Of a stretch of DNA of 64,000 nucleotides, positions 25,301-37,860 are shown piece after piece. Each line of letters opens with the position of its first letter. Position 1 is the stretch's first letter. The notes beneath the pieces are model-generated. The model ran no database searches and was not told the DNA's origin. It was given only the letters and a program-made list of their open reading frames with translations. Made by a program: the position numbers and the translations under genes. Where the stretch lies: contig NC_029516.1 in NCBI RefSeq assembly GCF_001577835.2, positions 70,935,221 to 70,999,220 of the forward strand, written 5' to 3'. The DNA is from Coturnix japonica (Eukaryota > Chordata > Aves > Galliformes > Phasianidae).

Positions 25301-28300
25301 CAAGAGAAGATGCTGACACCCAGCTCACAAAAGCCTCTCTTCAGGTAGTTATAGAGAGCAATGAAGTCTCCCCTGAGCCTCCACTTCTCGAGAATGAACA
25401 ATTCCAGCTCTCTCAGCTGCTCCTCATAAGGCCTGTGCTCCAGACCCCTCACCAGCTTTGTTGCCCTTCTTTGAACATGCTCAAACCCCTCTGACTTGGC
25501 AGTACATTTGCTTTCCTTTTCTAATAACGTACTTTCCTGCTCTTGCTTTTCTTAAAGTATATGCCTCTCCATGCCGGTGTTCATCTAATCATAACTTATG
25601 ACCAAGAAAGCCATTTCCATCTGAATCCAGACTAATGACCCCCCCCAAAAATAATGAAATAAAGGTCAGGTTGGGGAATAGAGTATTTGCAGTGAAGAGC
25701 ACTGGTTTTGTTGGTTTTTTCCCTCTCTTTCCCTCGCTGTCAATCCTGTGCAGGAAGGAAAGTTTTGGAAAAGATTACAGGGAGGCTGAGGGACAAACTC
25801 ATTCAGGATATGAGAAAATGCAGAAATGGTGTAGCTGAGGTAGAACAAGAAACTCTGAGAACACTCATAAGGGAAAATGGTGTGGAGTCATTAATGGTGC
25901 TCTCAATTTCTGCTTAATGATGGTAGGTGTGTATCCTTCCAGGTAAAAATTCTTCTGAGCAAACCTAAAGGCTTGTTACTACTACAAAGAAGCAGGAGAT
26001 AAATACTGGTGTTATCTACTAGGCTGGTAAAACTTTGTTCTCATCTGACTGTAGATGCTTCTATTCATTCATTTGTCTTTCTGGATTTCAGGGAACAGGC
26101 AATGTGCTCCGTAGGATTTTGTGTCATTAACTCATTGAAAAGATGCTACCCCTTGGAGGATGCAACCCACATAGCACTGCGTAAGTCTGTTGGAAAGTGA
26201 CATAAATTCACAGGTAGTATTCAACAGATTGCTCATCTCTGCAGACTGATGTTGATATATGGAAGCTTCTTTTTTTAGGGCACTCTTGAGACTGTAGTGT
26301 TTTCCTGAAAACATCAGCTTAACAGTGTTCAAAGGAACAAGCTAAGCAAGGCAGAACAAAACAACTGTATGCTAGAAATGTGTAGTTTATACAGTTCTAA
26401 GGTTGTGTGTTCAAGAATAAACCACCTAGAAGTTCAGAGGAGGTCAACAAGAGTAGGCAAAGAGTAGCCAAGTAGGCTAGTCGTCTTCAGTCTGCAATAC
26501 ACTGATATTGAAGGGTGTGTGATAGTTTGCTGTAAGCTTACAAGTGGAATGAAAGTGGTGAATAGGAATCAGCTGTTTGCTGTCTCTCAAACTGAGAACT
26601 AGGAACTCTAAAATAATGCTAGTATGAACCAGGATGAGAAAGAAACAAGGAGAAATGAGAAATGTTTGGGGTATTTTTATAATTACATTATTTGTTGTAT
26701 GGAACTTAATACAAAAAAAAAAAAAAAAAGTAGATAAAAAAATTTCAAGTTTGGTTTCAAGTATTTCAATATGAAATTGGGAAATGGAGGTTACTAGAAA
26801 CAAACAAACAAGAAGTCCTTGGCTGAAATGACTTTATGCATTTTTCCATTCTTTGAGAAGAACATCATGTATTTGCTTAGTTCTTACATCTCTTCTGGCT
26901 TTTTGATTTCTTTTGGCCTGCTCCTTCTGTTTGAGTTCCATTTATAACTTTTGTATGCTGCTTTAGTATAGCTGACCCTTGAGGTTTTTGTGTGTCTGAC
27001 TCTGCTTTGTACCGGCTTCTGTATGGCTTGCTGTCAAGCTGTTTCTGTGGTAACTGAGGGAACAATAACTTCTTCCAGGGATATCTGGTTTTGGCAACTT
27101 GCATAGAACTCAGTAAAGGAAGGATTTGGCTTGGTTTTTGCAGGGTGCTTGGTTCTTGTTCAATAAAGTCAGGTGTAATTAGTAAGCTAAAACCACAGAG
27201 ACTCTTAAATTTTCATATCCATCTCTAAAGGGAGAAGCAGGAGAGAATAAGGCTGGAACTTGCCATATGCCCAACAACCCATTTCTTGTTAAAGCATCGC
27301 TTATTCCACGTTTGTGTGCTGCCACTGAGCTACTTTGTTGAAGAGGGTAGATGACTTTCTACTCTGCACTCCACTGATTCCCTCGTGTGTGGTCACACGT
27401 GTAAATTTCTTCTCCTGTACTTCTAACTACATTTGTTCTTATTCCTTGCAGGTACAGTTAGAAGGTTCCTGGAGATTCACGGGGAGACTCTGGAGAAGGT
27501 CGTGTTTGCAGTCTCTGAGCTTGAAGAGGTATTTTCATAAGGTTCATTTCATCAGAATTCATTGGCATGTGTGATCTTCTCTGCAGCAGTATTAACTCCC
27601 ACACTATAAAGCTGGATCAGGACTCCCCCTACAAACCATCCTGTCTTGCTTAGACTTTTGGTTGCGCAGCATCCTTCTGTCTCCTACCAGCATAGCATCT
27701 TATCCAGTACTGCATATATTTCTAGAAGTCACCACATTCACAGTCTTTCCATTTCTGGTTTGTCTGTTCCTGAGCTATAAACAGGAGTCAGTGTTAGAGT
27801 TTATACTATACACTTGTGCTGAATGTGTGCCAGCAGCTAGAACACAGATTTCTTGTGCAAGGCTTGCTCCTTATGCAGTATTTTTGTCTCGTGCTTTTAA
27901 AAGATTGCCCTGATTTCTAGTATAACTCACCCACAAATCACATACAAACACCTTAAACGTTGCTTGCTGGCTTGTCGAAGTAACAGCGTTGATGTTTCTT
28001 GATTTGTTTTCAGACAGGTGCTAACACTTTGAATATTGATTTCACTATATATATCACACTTTCTAGTGGTTGTTCCTGTGGAGAATGCCAGCATTGTTCA
28101 TAAGATATTTATTTTCCTCATGCAGAGTAAACACCTTAATGGGGGGTGTAGAGACCCATTTTAATCTAAGCATTCTTTGCCTAAGCTGTCATCCATGTAA
28201 ACTGATTAAAAAACTGAATTATCTACTTTCTACCCAAGTTCATTAATTTAAAGCAGGATCTTCTCAGGGTCACTTGCCAGTGTGGCAAAAAAAAAAAAAA

Positions 28301-31300
28301 AAAAAAAAAAAAGAAAAAAAAAAGAAAAGAAAAGAAAAGAAAAGAAAAAAAGAGAAATTAATTTTGATGAAGGCTATCTGCTTCTGTTGCCAAGTAGCAT
28401 CCAAATTAAGCCATCCAGGGAAGCGGTGCTTTGCCTCCAGACCTCAGAGAAGATCCCTGCTACAAGGGCAGGTGTTGTATGTCTGAAGAGCAAGGATGCA
28501 TAGTGGATCTTCATGAGGTTTTTCTTATTTGTAGGCCACTTACCAGAAGCTGATGCCTCTGTATTTTCCAAGATCTTTGGAAGAAGAGATACAATCCTTG
28601 CCTTACCTCCCTGCAGATATCGGTAATGCTGAAGGGGAGCCTGTAGTACCAGAGCGACAGATCAGGATTACTGAAAAGCCGGGCATTCCAGATGGTGAGG
28701 TTTTAAAATGAATTTTGGAATAAGGTCTCTATGTGAAAGTCAGGGGAAAAGAGAAAAGTGTATAGCAAGCAGGAACTTCTGCTTTCTCCTTTGCTTTGGA
28801 AAGTGACTGGAGGATGTGGTAAATCTGCTGTTTTGTCTTATTTTTGGGGGGGGAGAGATAGGGTGTTCACTACTTATGCAACTCTCCCAAGTTGGTTAAG
28901 ACTGTTATTTCCCCTTTAGAATTGTACCAGTCCTTGACTGAAATAAGCATTGTTAATAGATTATCACACGCTACGTCTTGAAATGTCTGCATCTTGATGT
29001 TATCACTACAGGTACATCAAAATAGTAGGTGCTTAATGAAAATTAGCAGGAACTTGCTAAAAGGTAGAGGAACTGAGTAATTCCAGGTGTCTTGAGAAAT
29101 GACTGTCAAAAGCTCAGTGAATGAAATCAAGTTGTAAAGAGGTTGCCTAAGTTTCAAGATTGGGATGTTGAGAGATGAAAGTCAAAATAATACGAATGGG
29201 TATAGCTATACATTCTTCCTTCCCCATTAAATAAGGATACCAGTAACTTAATTTTTCTGTTTGTGGTACAATATGTAATGTAGCTACTCCTCCTGTTCAG
29301 GCTGCAGTTTCTTATTTGTTTTCTTTTCCCCTCTCTACCTAAACCTCTGGCTTGTGATGTTTGCTCCTTTGACTGATTGCTGTGAGACATTCAACCACTG
29401 GCTAACAACTTACATAATGTTTGGTTTGCTGTGTATGTGGGCAGATGTGTGTAGTGGAATCTTGAGGCCTTTTCCCACGGTTAGCGTAGCATGTCATGTT
29501 AGAGCTATGAAAATCTATTCTTATCCAAACTGCCCAGAGAGGCAGTACAAGAAGCCTCAATAGTTTTCCTTCAATATGTCAAGTTCAGTAAAACATTCTC
29601 TTACTGTTAGCAGCAAGTGAGCCTGTGCTGTTGTACTTCATCTCACAGCCAGGTAGCAGATAACCAAATTCAGGTTATCAACTTATCTACAGCCTCTGTT
29701 ACAGCAGTGTCGATACAAAAGGAAGAAGTGAGCCTTTTCTGCAGTACAGCTTCTAAACTGAATAAAACTGCAGCACATGTCCCTCTGCATGCTTGCTTTT
29801 CATTTTTTAACAGTTAAGATGATTGTAAACCCTAAATCACTCTCTCTGGACCTTATTTTTGGAGTCCTTCCGAGAGAGTTAATTGTCATCCCCTTTGTTA
29901 CAAGGGGATAACTAGGACCTGTAAAGTTATTTTACAGACAAAACAACATCTTAAGGTTAAGTCTGTAGTTCTCAAGTATGCGGTATAGTCATGGTACATT
30001 GTGTTCTTTGTGTATCATGATGAATGGGTTGGCTCACTGAGATACAGCAATTTGGAAGCAGCACTGCTGTTTCATACACTGCTTGAACATTTTATGCTAC
30101 CTTTGTTTCTACAGCAGATGCTTCAGATGAAGAGGGGCTGGAGGCAGATTTGTCTTTCATTGGTTCCCATGCTTTTGCCCGTATGGAGGGAGACGTTGAT
30201 AAACAGAGACGCCTCATCCTTCAGGGACAGCTATCAGAGGCAGCACTGCAAAAACAACACCAGAGGAAGTGAGAATTTCCTTGTCTGTGTGAATGTTTTG
30301 GGTTAGCTAGTTGTTCAGAGAACCAACCTTTGTGTTAATTTCATTACCTGTTAAGACTGATTTCATCTTCAGTCATGGTGGCAGCTTCTTTGTCCTGAAG
30401 GGAATGGGTAGCAAAAGGGAAGCCATTGAATCCACTGGCATGCCCAGTGCAGTGGAACAGCTGGGTTGTCCTTTTGCCACACGATGTCACTGTTTTGTCA
30501 CCATTCTGTGTGATGGGGTCACTGCCTTTAGTATTGCCTGCTTGCTTCTGAGACTGTAGGCAGCTAGCAGTAGTTTTTCCTCATTGTCTCAAAGTAGAAA
30601 GATGAAAAAGCTGTAGTATCCATTTATTTCTCTTCTTGTTTTTTTTTATTTTCTTTCTCTTCTGCCATTAACCTTCATGCACCTGACCACTTTCTAAGAA
30701 GCCAAGCCAGTACTAGAGGCTCTTGAGGAATGATGTTTGCCATGCCTGGTCAAATTGTTCACCATTCAAAAACTAAAGCAATACTGATATATGACTCTGG
30801 TTGCTGGGTTCTTAGGTTCAACTTCTAGACTTCTTTTTAAGAATGCTTCTGATTTTTGAAGTACTGGTGCTGAGGTGTTTCAGTGGAAAAACTGAAATGT
30901 TTTCAGCTCAAATCGAAGTCATCAGCAGTTGTGTATGGAGCATCAGCAGTTGTATATTCAGTGACCCAGTAAAACTCATTAGATGAGTCAGTGAGCATTT
31001 ATTTTTTCCTCCCCAACACTTCTTTAGCAATTTGAAAGAAGCTCCATTGGCCAGAATTTCATGTTAGAGAGATATTGCTCACTGAGTTTGTTTTATCCTT
31101 CCCTCTGTATACTACTTCGGGCTTTTAATGCCAAAGTGGAACTAGATCTGACCAGATGTCTTTGTTTTTCTAGTTACAATCGTTGGCTGTGTCAAGCAAG
31201 AGCTGAAGACCTCTCTGATATTGCTTCCCTTAAAGCCTTGTACCAGACAGGTAAGTTCAGGGATGACCTGATGTATATTGTCTTAGAATAAAAATACAAT

Positions 31301-34300
31301 ACAAAAATGTAACACTTTCTGTTTGACTACAAAATGCACCATCAAACGAGGCCAGAACCTCTGCAGTAAAGCAGGTATTCTCTCTTGATTGACTTTAGAA
31401 CACTGTGTGGTAAACTCCCAAAAAGCTTCTCTTTAACAGGCTGAATGAGGATACTTGTGTGTTCTCAGTTTATCTGCAGAATGTAACCAGTAACACTCTG
31501 AAAGGAAGAATGGATTCAGTGGGAATGGGAGTTCAAACAACAACAAAAAAGAATATTCTGTGGGTAGTTTAGCAACAGTTATAGAGAGTTGCAGTTATGC
31601 TTTCTGATGCTCAAGAGCTTTCTTGCTAGGTAATTAGTTCCATTAGATTAAGCCAATGTAGGAGATGCTCTGTGTGAAGTAATTCATTGTCTGGTCTGAA
31701 TAACATCTTTTGTTGCAAAAAGAAAAAAGAATGTTGTGTGATACCTTCCTCTTTAATTTTTAATTATTTTGGCATAGACAAGGCATGTTTTGGGCTGTTA
31801 TTTTTTTGATTTAGATAAACGTGGTGTGCACAATTGATGTAAAATTATATTCCTTAGTTATCTAGAAACTTAAGTTTCTAGGATATGATGCAGCTGCCTT
31901 TTCTAGACCAGCATAGATACTGGCATAGTAAGAAATAACTCTAGCGTCCTTCCTCTGATTTCTGAGATATAAACCAGATGTGCTGCAAAAATTGTGTTTT
32001 CCTGGTTTAAAAAAGGACCAACTTAGGAACCTGATGTGACTGGGAGATGTTTCATTGTGTTATTTTTTTTCTTGTAGGTGTGGATAACTGCGGTCGCACA
32101 GTGATGGTAGTTGTTGGAAGAAATATCCCCGTAACATTGATAGACATGGAAAAAGTAAGACTTTTAGTAAGACTAAAGTTGTGTAGGTTGAATGTGAATG
32201 TTCAGGATTTGAGAGTCAGATTATAAGAGTAACTTGGAGTTAATACTAGAAGTGTTATCTGTAGACAGCTTAAATGAATCATAGAATGTCCCAAGTTGGA
32301 AGGGACCCAGGAGGATCATCAGGTCCAACTCCTGGCTCCACACAGGACTGCCCAAAAATCAGACCTCGTATCTGAGATCATCATCCAGAGGCTTCTTGAA
32401 CTTCGGAAAGCTCAGTGCCATGACTACCTTACTTCCCTGGGGAGCCTGTTCCTATGTTTGACCACTCCTTTGGTGAAGAAGCTTTTCCTGATACCCAGCT
32501 TGAACCTCACTGCTGCAGGTTCATGTGATTCCCTAGGGTTCTATCGCTGGTCACCAGAGAGAGTGTAGATCAGTGCTTGCCTCTAAAAAGAGGATAACTA
32601 AAAAATATTTACCTAAATAGACCAAAACTTATTCCCCTGTATAACTTTTTGTGTTTTGGGATGGCTTTTCTGGAGGACAAACTTGACTGTGTTCAGAGAA
32701 ACATGCCTCACATGGACTCGTTTTTCTTCTAAAAGCGACTCGTTCTGCTTCTGGAACTGGAAAACATAGAAAGTTAAATGTAACAAGTCAAAATAGATTT
32801 TTATGAAAACAGCAGGAATTTATCTCCATCTGTGAGTCAGGTAGACCAGAAAAGACATCCAAATGACTGCAGTCAAGTTTAAAGACTCGGAATATTCACC
32901 TTGCTTTTGTAGCTCAAACAGAATGCCACTCAGATTCATAATTTCTGAGCTGTGAATGAATTGAAAGAAGCATATCAGAGTATAATGCAACTGTGAGGGA
33001 ATTATTTGTGAAGGAATAAATTCCTTTTCTTTTTTTTTTTCTTCTCATCTCAGGCTCTTCTGTATTTCATCCACGTCATGGATCATATTGCAGTTAAGGA
33101 ATATGTCCTAGTGTATTTCCATACTCTCACAAATGATTACAATCAACTAGATTCTAATTTCTTGAAGAAACTCTATGATGTTGTTGATGCCAAGTGAGTG
33201 TCAATATGAGAATAACCCCTTTGCGCTGTGTGAATGTTTGCCATTCCTTTTATCTGTTTTCCCATTTAGTTGTTGTGCTGGGGCAAAGATCTAAGTAACA
33301 AAGGCAAGAAAAAGGAATATTTAATCTTTTCAGCTCAGAACTGTATTTGAAATTAAGAAGTGCCGTCCTCAGCCATCTCTTATCTGTAGCTGTTTCAGAA
33401 ATAAACATGGGGTTTATTGTCTCTCCAGAGGCACAGCTACTGGAGCCTGACGTTGTTAGATGTTTCTAGTTGTGAGGGAAGAGGCTTGGGTAGTCATAAG
33501 TTGTCTATAACTTTCGCGGTCCACATAAAGGATGCATTTGGGATTAGTACGTGCCTTTGTTTATACAAGATCTGGCTTCTTAAAATGATTCCATGGGCAC
33601 TTATACAAAATGGTCTATGTTTTGATACTAGTGTCACTTTTAAAGAGTTTTTTTTCTTTCTTTAAACCAGGTACAAGAGGAATTTGAAGGCGTTATATTT
33701 TGTCCACCCAACATTTCGTTCAAAGGTGAGGTATACAGTAGAAAAGAAAAAAGCATTTTGGATATTGGCAGAGAGTAGCATGTAAAGCTGTAGTGTAAGG
33801 AGTATAAGTTCTATAGAGGCTTTCGAAATTAGACAGTGTCTTCTGGCTCCATGAATAGAATTTGAAATTCATCTTTACCTTTGATCTAGCTGTAGTTTTC
33901 CAGCCTCCAATGCAGTGCAGTTGTCTTGTTCCTGTTTTGCTGTGTGTATCCTTAATAGAGAAATGTGTCAAGCAGCATTGAGATTAGTTAGGATTATTGA
34001 GTGTGGAGTAGCCAAGGGAAGTGGGAATAATGCTTTTGTCATATGGAGTACTGAAAAATCCTGTTAGTCCTTTAGGAGATGAAAACCTGGTCAAACTGTA
34101 AATACTATCCTTTGCTATGACCTGTGTAAGGCAACAGGAGATGGCGCTCTCTTTCTTCTGTACTTTGCATCTACTTGACTACTTCAGGTGAACTAAGTGT
34201 CAGGCAGCAGCCCTTCCTAAAAAGTTTTGTCCTATTAAAAGATTGGAAATACGATCTTCCACGTTCACATCAAATGTATTTGTTCCACTTCTTTTTTTTT

Positions 34301-37162
34301 TTGGCTGACATAGATTAAAATGTGATAAAACTATATGACTTTCAAAAATGTTTCTACATGTTCAGCAGTAATTGAAGACTGCTGAATTTCTGAAGATTCT
34401 CTTCTTTTCTTGCATGTACACCTGGTACATTGTGAAACTTGGAGCTTCTTGGTTTTATACAGATGAAATTGCAGCCTCCCAGCAGTGTATTTTCCATTTT
34501 CTGTCAGGATTGTTATTTGTTTTCCCCCTGTATGCATCTGAATTCTGAGTGACAGAATTAGAGCTTCCGATGCTTCAGAAAATGAAGGAGCAGACAAACA
34601 ACATTACTAAGGTCACAAGACTGAGTGGAAAAGCTGAAGCTAGGAAATGCTAGTGTTCCAGATTCTCAGCAGTACTTTATCCCTCTCCTGTCTTCCTATA
34701 CAATTCTATTTGATTGGGAAATGTTTTGTGTTGGAGGGTGGGAAGCTGTGTTCACCAGTCCATTGCCAATTTTTTTGTCCCTTTGAGAATAGCAGTGGAA
34801 CTCAGCAGATCTACAGGACAAGCAGATAGTTGGCAGAAAGCAGGGAGGATGAGAGACAGAACTCTCTAACTTGCTGGAAATTAATTGGTTTGTACCCAAT
34901 TCTATCAGCACAGCTGGAGATAAAAGAGGGTATGTCAGTGTCATCCTGCCAAGCCTTTTCTTTAACTGAAAGGCAAGGATTGCTGCTGGCTGCTGAAGAA
35001 ATACAAGCTGGCTGCTTATGAAATACGATGTAGGATATGCAGCAGAAAGTCTTGTTGGAGATTGATGGCTGCTAAAAAGCTGTATTAAATGCTGGCACAA
35101 TAAGCAGCTCCCATCTTTTACAGTTGCAGTGTTTATTTCTGTACTAAAAGAGATAAGCAACTCTTGGAAATTCACATATCCCTAGAAAACAAGCATTGTT
35201 CTGAATGTACTTGTGGTGCCAAATAATCTTATTTGGTTTCTAGATATGAAATGGTTTTTAATTATTAGAACATCACTATTGTTGCTGAGTAGCAATCTGT
35301 GTTAAGATACCCTTGAAATACCACGCGCTTAACTCTTGTACATAAATGTACTTCTGCCAGTTATTGCTTTAGCTGCCTACATGCAAATAAAGGGCTCCTT
35401 AGGGCATATTTCTTTTGTGAATTCTCTCCCCTCTCCTTTAATCCAAACAAAGCCTTTAAGAATCTGGTGTGTTATGAGTGAAGCGTTAGTAGGTGGATAT
35501 TTGAACAACCTCGCCCAGAGAAATTGCTTACATAAGTTTAGCAACTTGGCTGTGATTTTTAGAATGTTTTAAAACTGAAACACACAAATTAATACTTATA
35601 ATCCTCATCTTCATTTTCATCACGAGCGTTTTTTGTCCTTTTTTTTTGAAATAGCCCTTTCTGGAGATCAGAAGCATATAGAAAGGTTGTTGCAGACTCC
35701 TTGCAGCTTTTTCCACATGAGATCCTTCCTCATATAGTAAAACTTTCCTATTATAATAAGTTTCTCTTTAGGTTATGACCCAACTGTGAGAGACAGGTGG
35801 TATATTTTATCTGCATTATACTGTTTTCTGGGAGGAAAAAGAAGAGTTTATACTTCAACCCTGTGGTTTTTCTACAGTAGAAAATAGGGAACTTAAATTG
35901 GCAGCTAGGGAGGAGCTAGCATGGAGTTGGACAGCATTAGCTTTAAAGCTCTGAAGCTTGCTAGGAAACAGTGGTGTGTGCTGTCTGACCTTGTTGTGTT
36001 ACTGCAATTATATCAGTGCCTCAGTTTTAACTCAAGCCTGTTTTTGAATATTATGTTGAATGGTAAAGCTTTGAAACAGCACCATCTTAATTAGTCTTTG
36101 TTTGGGGTTTATCTTCAGGTCTCAACATGGTTTTTCACTACCTTTACTGTCTCAGGGCTAAAGGACAAGATCCACTATGTGGAAAGCCTTCAGCAGTTAT
36201 TCACAGCCATACCTCCAGAACAGATTGATCTCCCTCCTTTTGTTCTTGAGTATGATGCCAGGGTAAGTGATTTCATGTAGCAAGTATCTGTTTATACTCC
36301 CAAGTGTACTTATTGTGCACCTCTCATTCTGTTCAGCAAAAGCTTTTAAAGGCTTGATTTCCACATCTTAAGAATGAGGAAAGGAAAGAGAGAGAGTCAC
36401 ATTCTGTATTTTGTACATAATCCAAGGGGTGGGCTTGACCAAGAATCAGACTTTACTCCCAATAGTTTCAGCCTTGTTTGTGCATTTCTTCAACCAACAA
36501 CTGTAGCTTAACATGCTAAGAGCCTGTCTACAAGATATAACTTGTCATACATGTACTATATACTTCGCACCTTCTATGTTTAAGAAAAAAAAAGTCTTTT
36601 TCCTTTACCATGTATCAAGTACATGGAAGGGATGAGTAGGGAAGCAACAAGGAAGAGTGTAAATCTAGTAGGGAACCACTGCACTGGCTCTTCCTCCTTC
36701 CTTCCCCATCCCAAGTCTCTACCCAAATGGTGGAATGAATATGCCTTGCACTGCCCAAGTCAGTCCAAAGAGGTTGTGTTCTAACTACAAAGCAAGAGCC
36801 AGAGCTGCGTAGGCAGCTTTGTCTTGAACTGAGTAACTTGTTCTCCTGGCATTTGTGGCTTCCCTGCATCATAGTTGTGGCTGAATTTTTGACCTGGTTA
36901 TTGTTGTTGTTGTTTGTTTAAAACAAAGGCAAAACCAAGGCCTATTTGTGCCTGACCAACAACACAATCCTGTCCTGGGTGAGTTGTGGTCACTGTACTC
37001 ATGGAAGAAGCAGTCAGGAGTACCTGTCTATTTTTGTCTCTGTATTAGCACCAATTACACTGAGATGTATTAGAGAAGTTTTTTGTCCAACTATTTATTC
37101 TGTTCTCATTTCAGGAAAATGGGCCTTACTATTCCTCCTATCCTCCATCCCCTGACTTGTGA
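19259..37162 (+). CDS. GDAP2: GDAP2, macro-domain plus CRAL-TRIO protein
   Basis: Thirteen coding exons join into about 495 aa (496 with the alternative acceptor at 30115), beside about 497 aa in human. The protein starts [10 protein letters not shown] and ends YPPSPDL. An N-terminal macro (Appr-1"-p-like) domain covers about residues 43-223, with [10 protein letters not shown] and [10 protein letters not shown]. The usual glycine-rich ADP-ribose loop is replaced by a SESILMHAG-type segment, so catalysis is doubtful. An acidic linker follows (DEEGLEAD), then a C-terminal CRAL-TRIO/Sec14-like domain (about 333-480; [20 protein letters not shown]). The cellular role is poorly defined. In humans, loss of GDAP2 is linked to a recessive spinocerebellar ataxia (family knowledge). 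The frame is intact, and the gene shares a divergent promoter with WDR3. Confidence 0.97.
22276..22341. repeat. Compound (CT)n(TA)n(TG)n microsatellite
   Basis: A run of CT dinucleotides passes directly into alternating TA and then TG, in the large GDAP2 intron. It is likely to be length-polymorphic. No gene overlaps it. Confidence 0.95.
25033..25492 (-). mobile_element. CR1 LINE 3' fragment (about 460 bp)
   Basis: This is one of the longer CR1 copies here, antisense to GDAP2 in the intron before exon 26092-26180. The plus strand begins with 'ggttggaaaagacctacaac', followed by the 'tccaaccacccacc' block. On the minus strand, a reading frame (25162-25452) retains the end of the CR1 ORF2 protein ([13 protein letters not shown], similar to the conserved LPYEERLRELGLF of CR1). 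It is 5'-truncated and not active. Confidence 0.93.
26713..26729 (+). repeat. Short poly(A) tract
   Basis: An uninterrupted run of 17 A in a GDAP2 intron (26181-27451), with no recognisable retroelement body upstream. Confidence 0.8.
28287..28357 (+). repeat. A-rich / (GAAAA)n tract
   Basis: About 70 bp of A homopolymer passing into GAAAA repeats, about 180 bp upstream of the GDAP2 exon at 28535. No retrosequence body is recognised before it, and CR1 does not end in poly(A). Short lysine-rich frames across it are artefacts. Confidence 0.9.
32277..32580 (-). mobile_element. CR1 LINE 3' fragment
   Basis: 'aatcatagaatgtcccaagt', then 'tggaagggacccaggaggat' and the 'gaacctcactgctgcaggtt' block are the reverse complement of a CR1 subfamily tail, antisense to GDAP2 and about 120 bp after exon 32078-32154. 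A second copy of the same subfamily type lies near 44.7 kb, sharing the 'tggctccacacag' block. Ends are approximate. Confidence 0.9.
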
Positions 37163-37860
37163 TCTGCAGTCCTGCAATGCTGTTGGTTTCCCATGGATCC
37201 AATGACCTGATGTCTGCCAAAACCTGTGCATTTGCCCACAGAATTCAGAGAGAGGGTTTTCCTCCCCCAGCTCTGGTATTTTTTTACTTGATGAGATATT
37301 TTCAAGCACTCAAGCAATCAGAACACTTTATGCCACTGTGAACTGTACAACTATTTCAAATATATTTATCGAATGGAAAAGTTGGGGTTTTTTTGGGGGA
37401 TCAGTATTTTATTTTCTTCTTTTTTGAAGCCATTGCATTTATTCCTGAACGTACTTTCTCTTTTCAGGGAGATACATCATTTTGTTTGTAACTATTATAA
37501 TTTTCCACATCCGTTTGTAATGCCTGTTTTTGACTGGTTTGTACAAATATTGTGCAGTACCAGCCTGACATGTTGCTCATCACATGGTTTCTATGCTTTC
37601 ACATCTGGTTATTTTCCTTTTTAGTTAGTGCCGATTACTTTGGTTTTGATGCAGCAGAAGTACCTGAAATTGGGAATACCGTGTTTGCAGGCTGAACAGA
37701 ACGCTGGAGCCAAGCAGAGATTACTGCAGCACTTAGTACCATAAATGCTGACTGAGCTAGGAGCCTGATACAGACCCAGTCCATCTTCAGTGAATTATGT
37801 GACATGTCAGGATGCCACTACCCTCCCAGCAAGAATAAAATTGAAAAGCATTTACACTTC
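37163..37860 (+). other. GDAP2: GDAP2 3' UTR (to first canonical signal)
   Basis: The sequence after the TGA at 37160-37162 is AT-rich and non-coding. The first AATAAA is at 37834-37839, which gives a UTR of roughly 0.7 kb. A further AATAAA at 40127-40132 could end a longer isoform. No other coding sequence is seen. Confidence 0.5.

Larger units (their letters stand above)
19259..37162 (+). other. GDAP2: GDAP2 coding exon map (13 exons)
   Basis: Coding exons: 19259-19434, 20741-20880, 24056-24209, 26092-26180, 27452-27528, 28535-28694, 30118-30268 (or from 30115), 31174-31250, 32078-32154, 33054-33193, 33671-33725, 36119-36262, 37115-37162. All introns are GT-AG and all phases agree. The donor after 27528 (GTATTT) is the weakest. 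The largest intron (20881-24055) contains a CT/TA/TG microsatellite but no recognised CR1. The introns before 26092 and 33054 carry CR1 fragments antisense to the gene. Confidence 0.9.

Noticed and set aside
28274-28503. Lysine-rich open frames
   Set aside because: They are translations of the A-rich tract in a GDAP2 intron.
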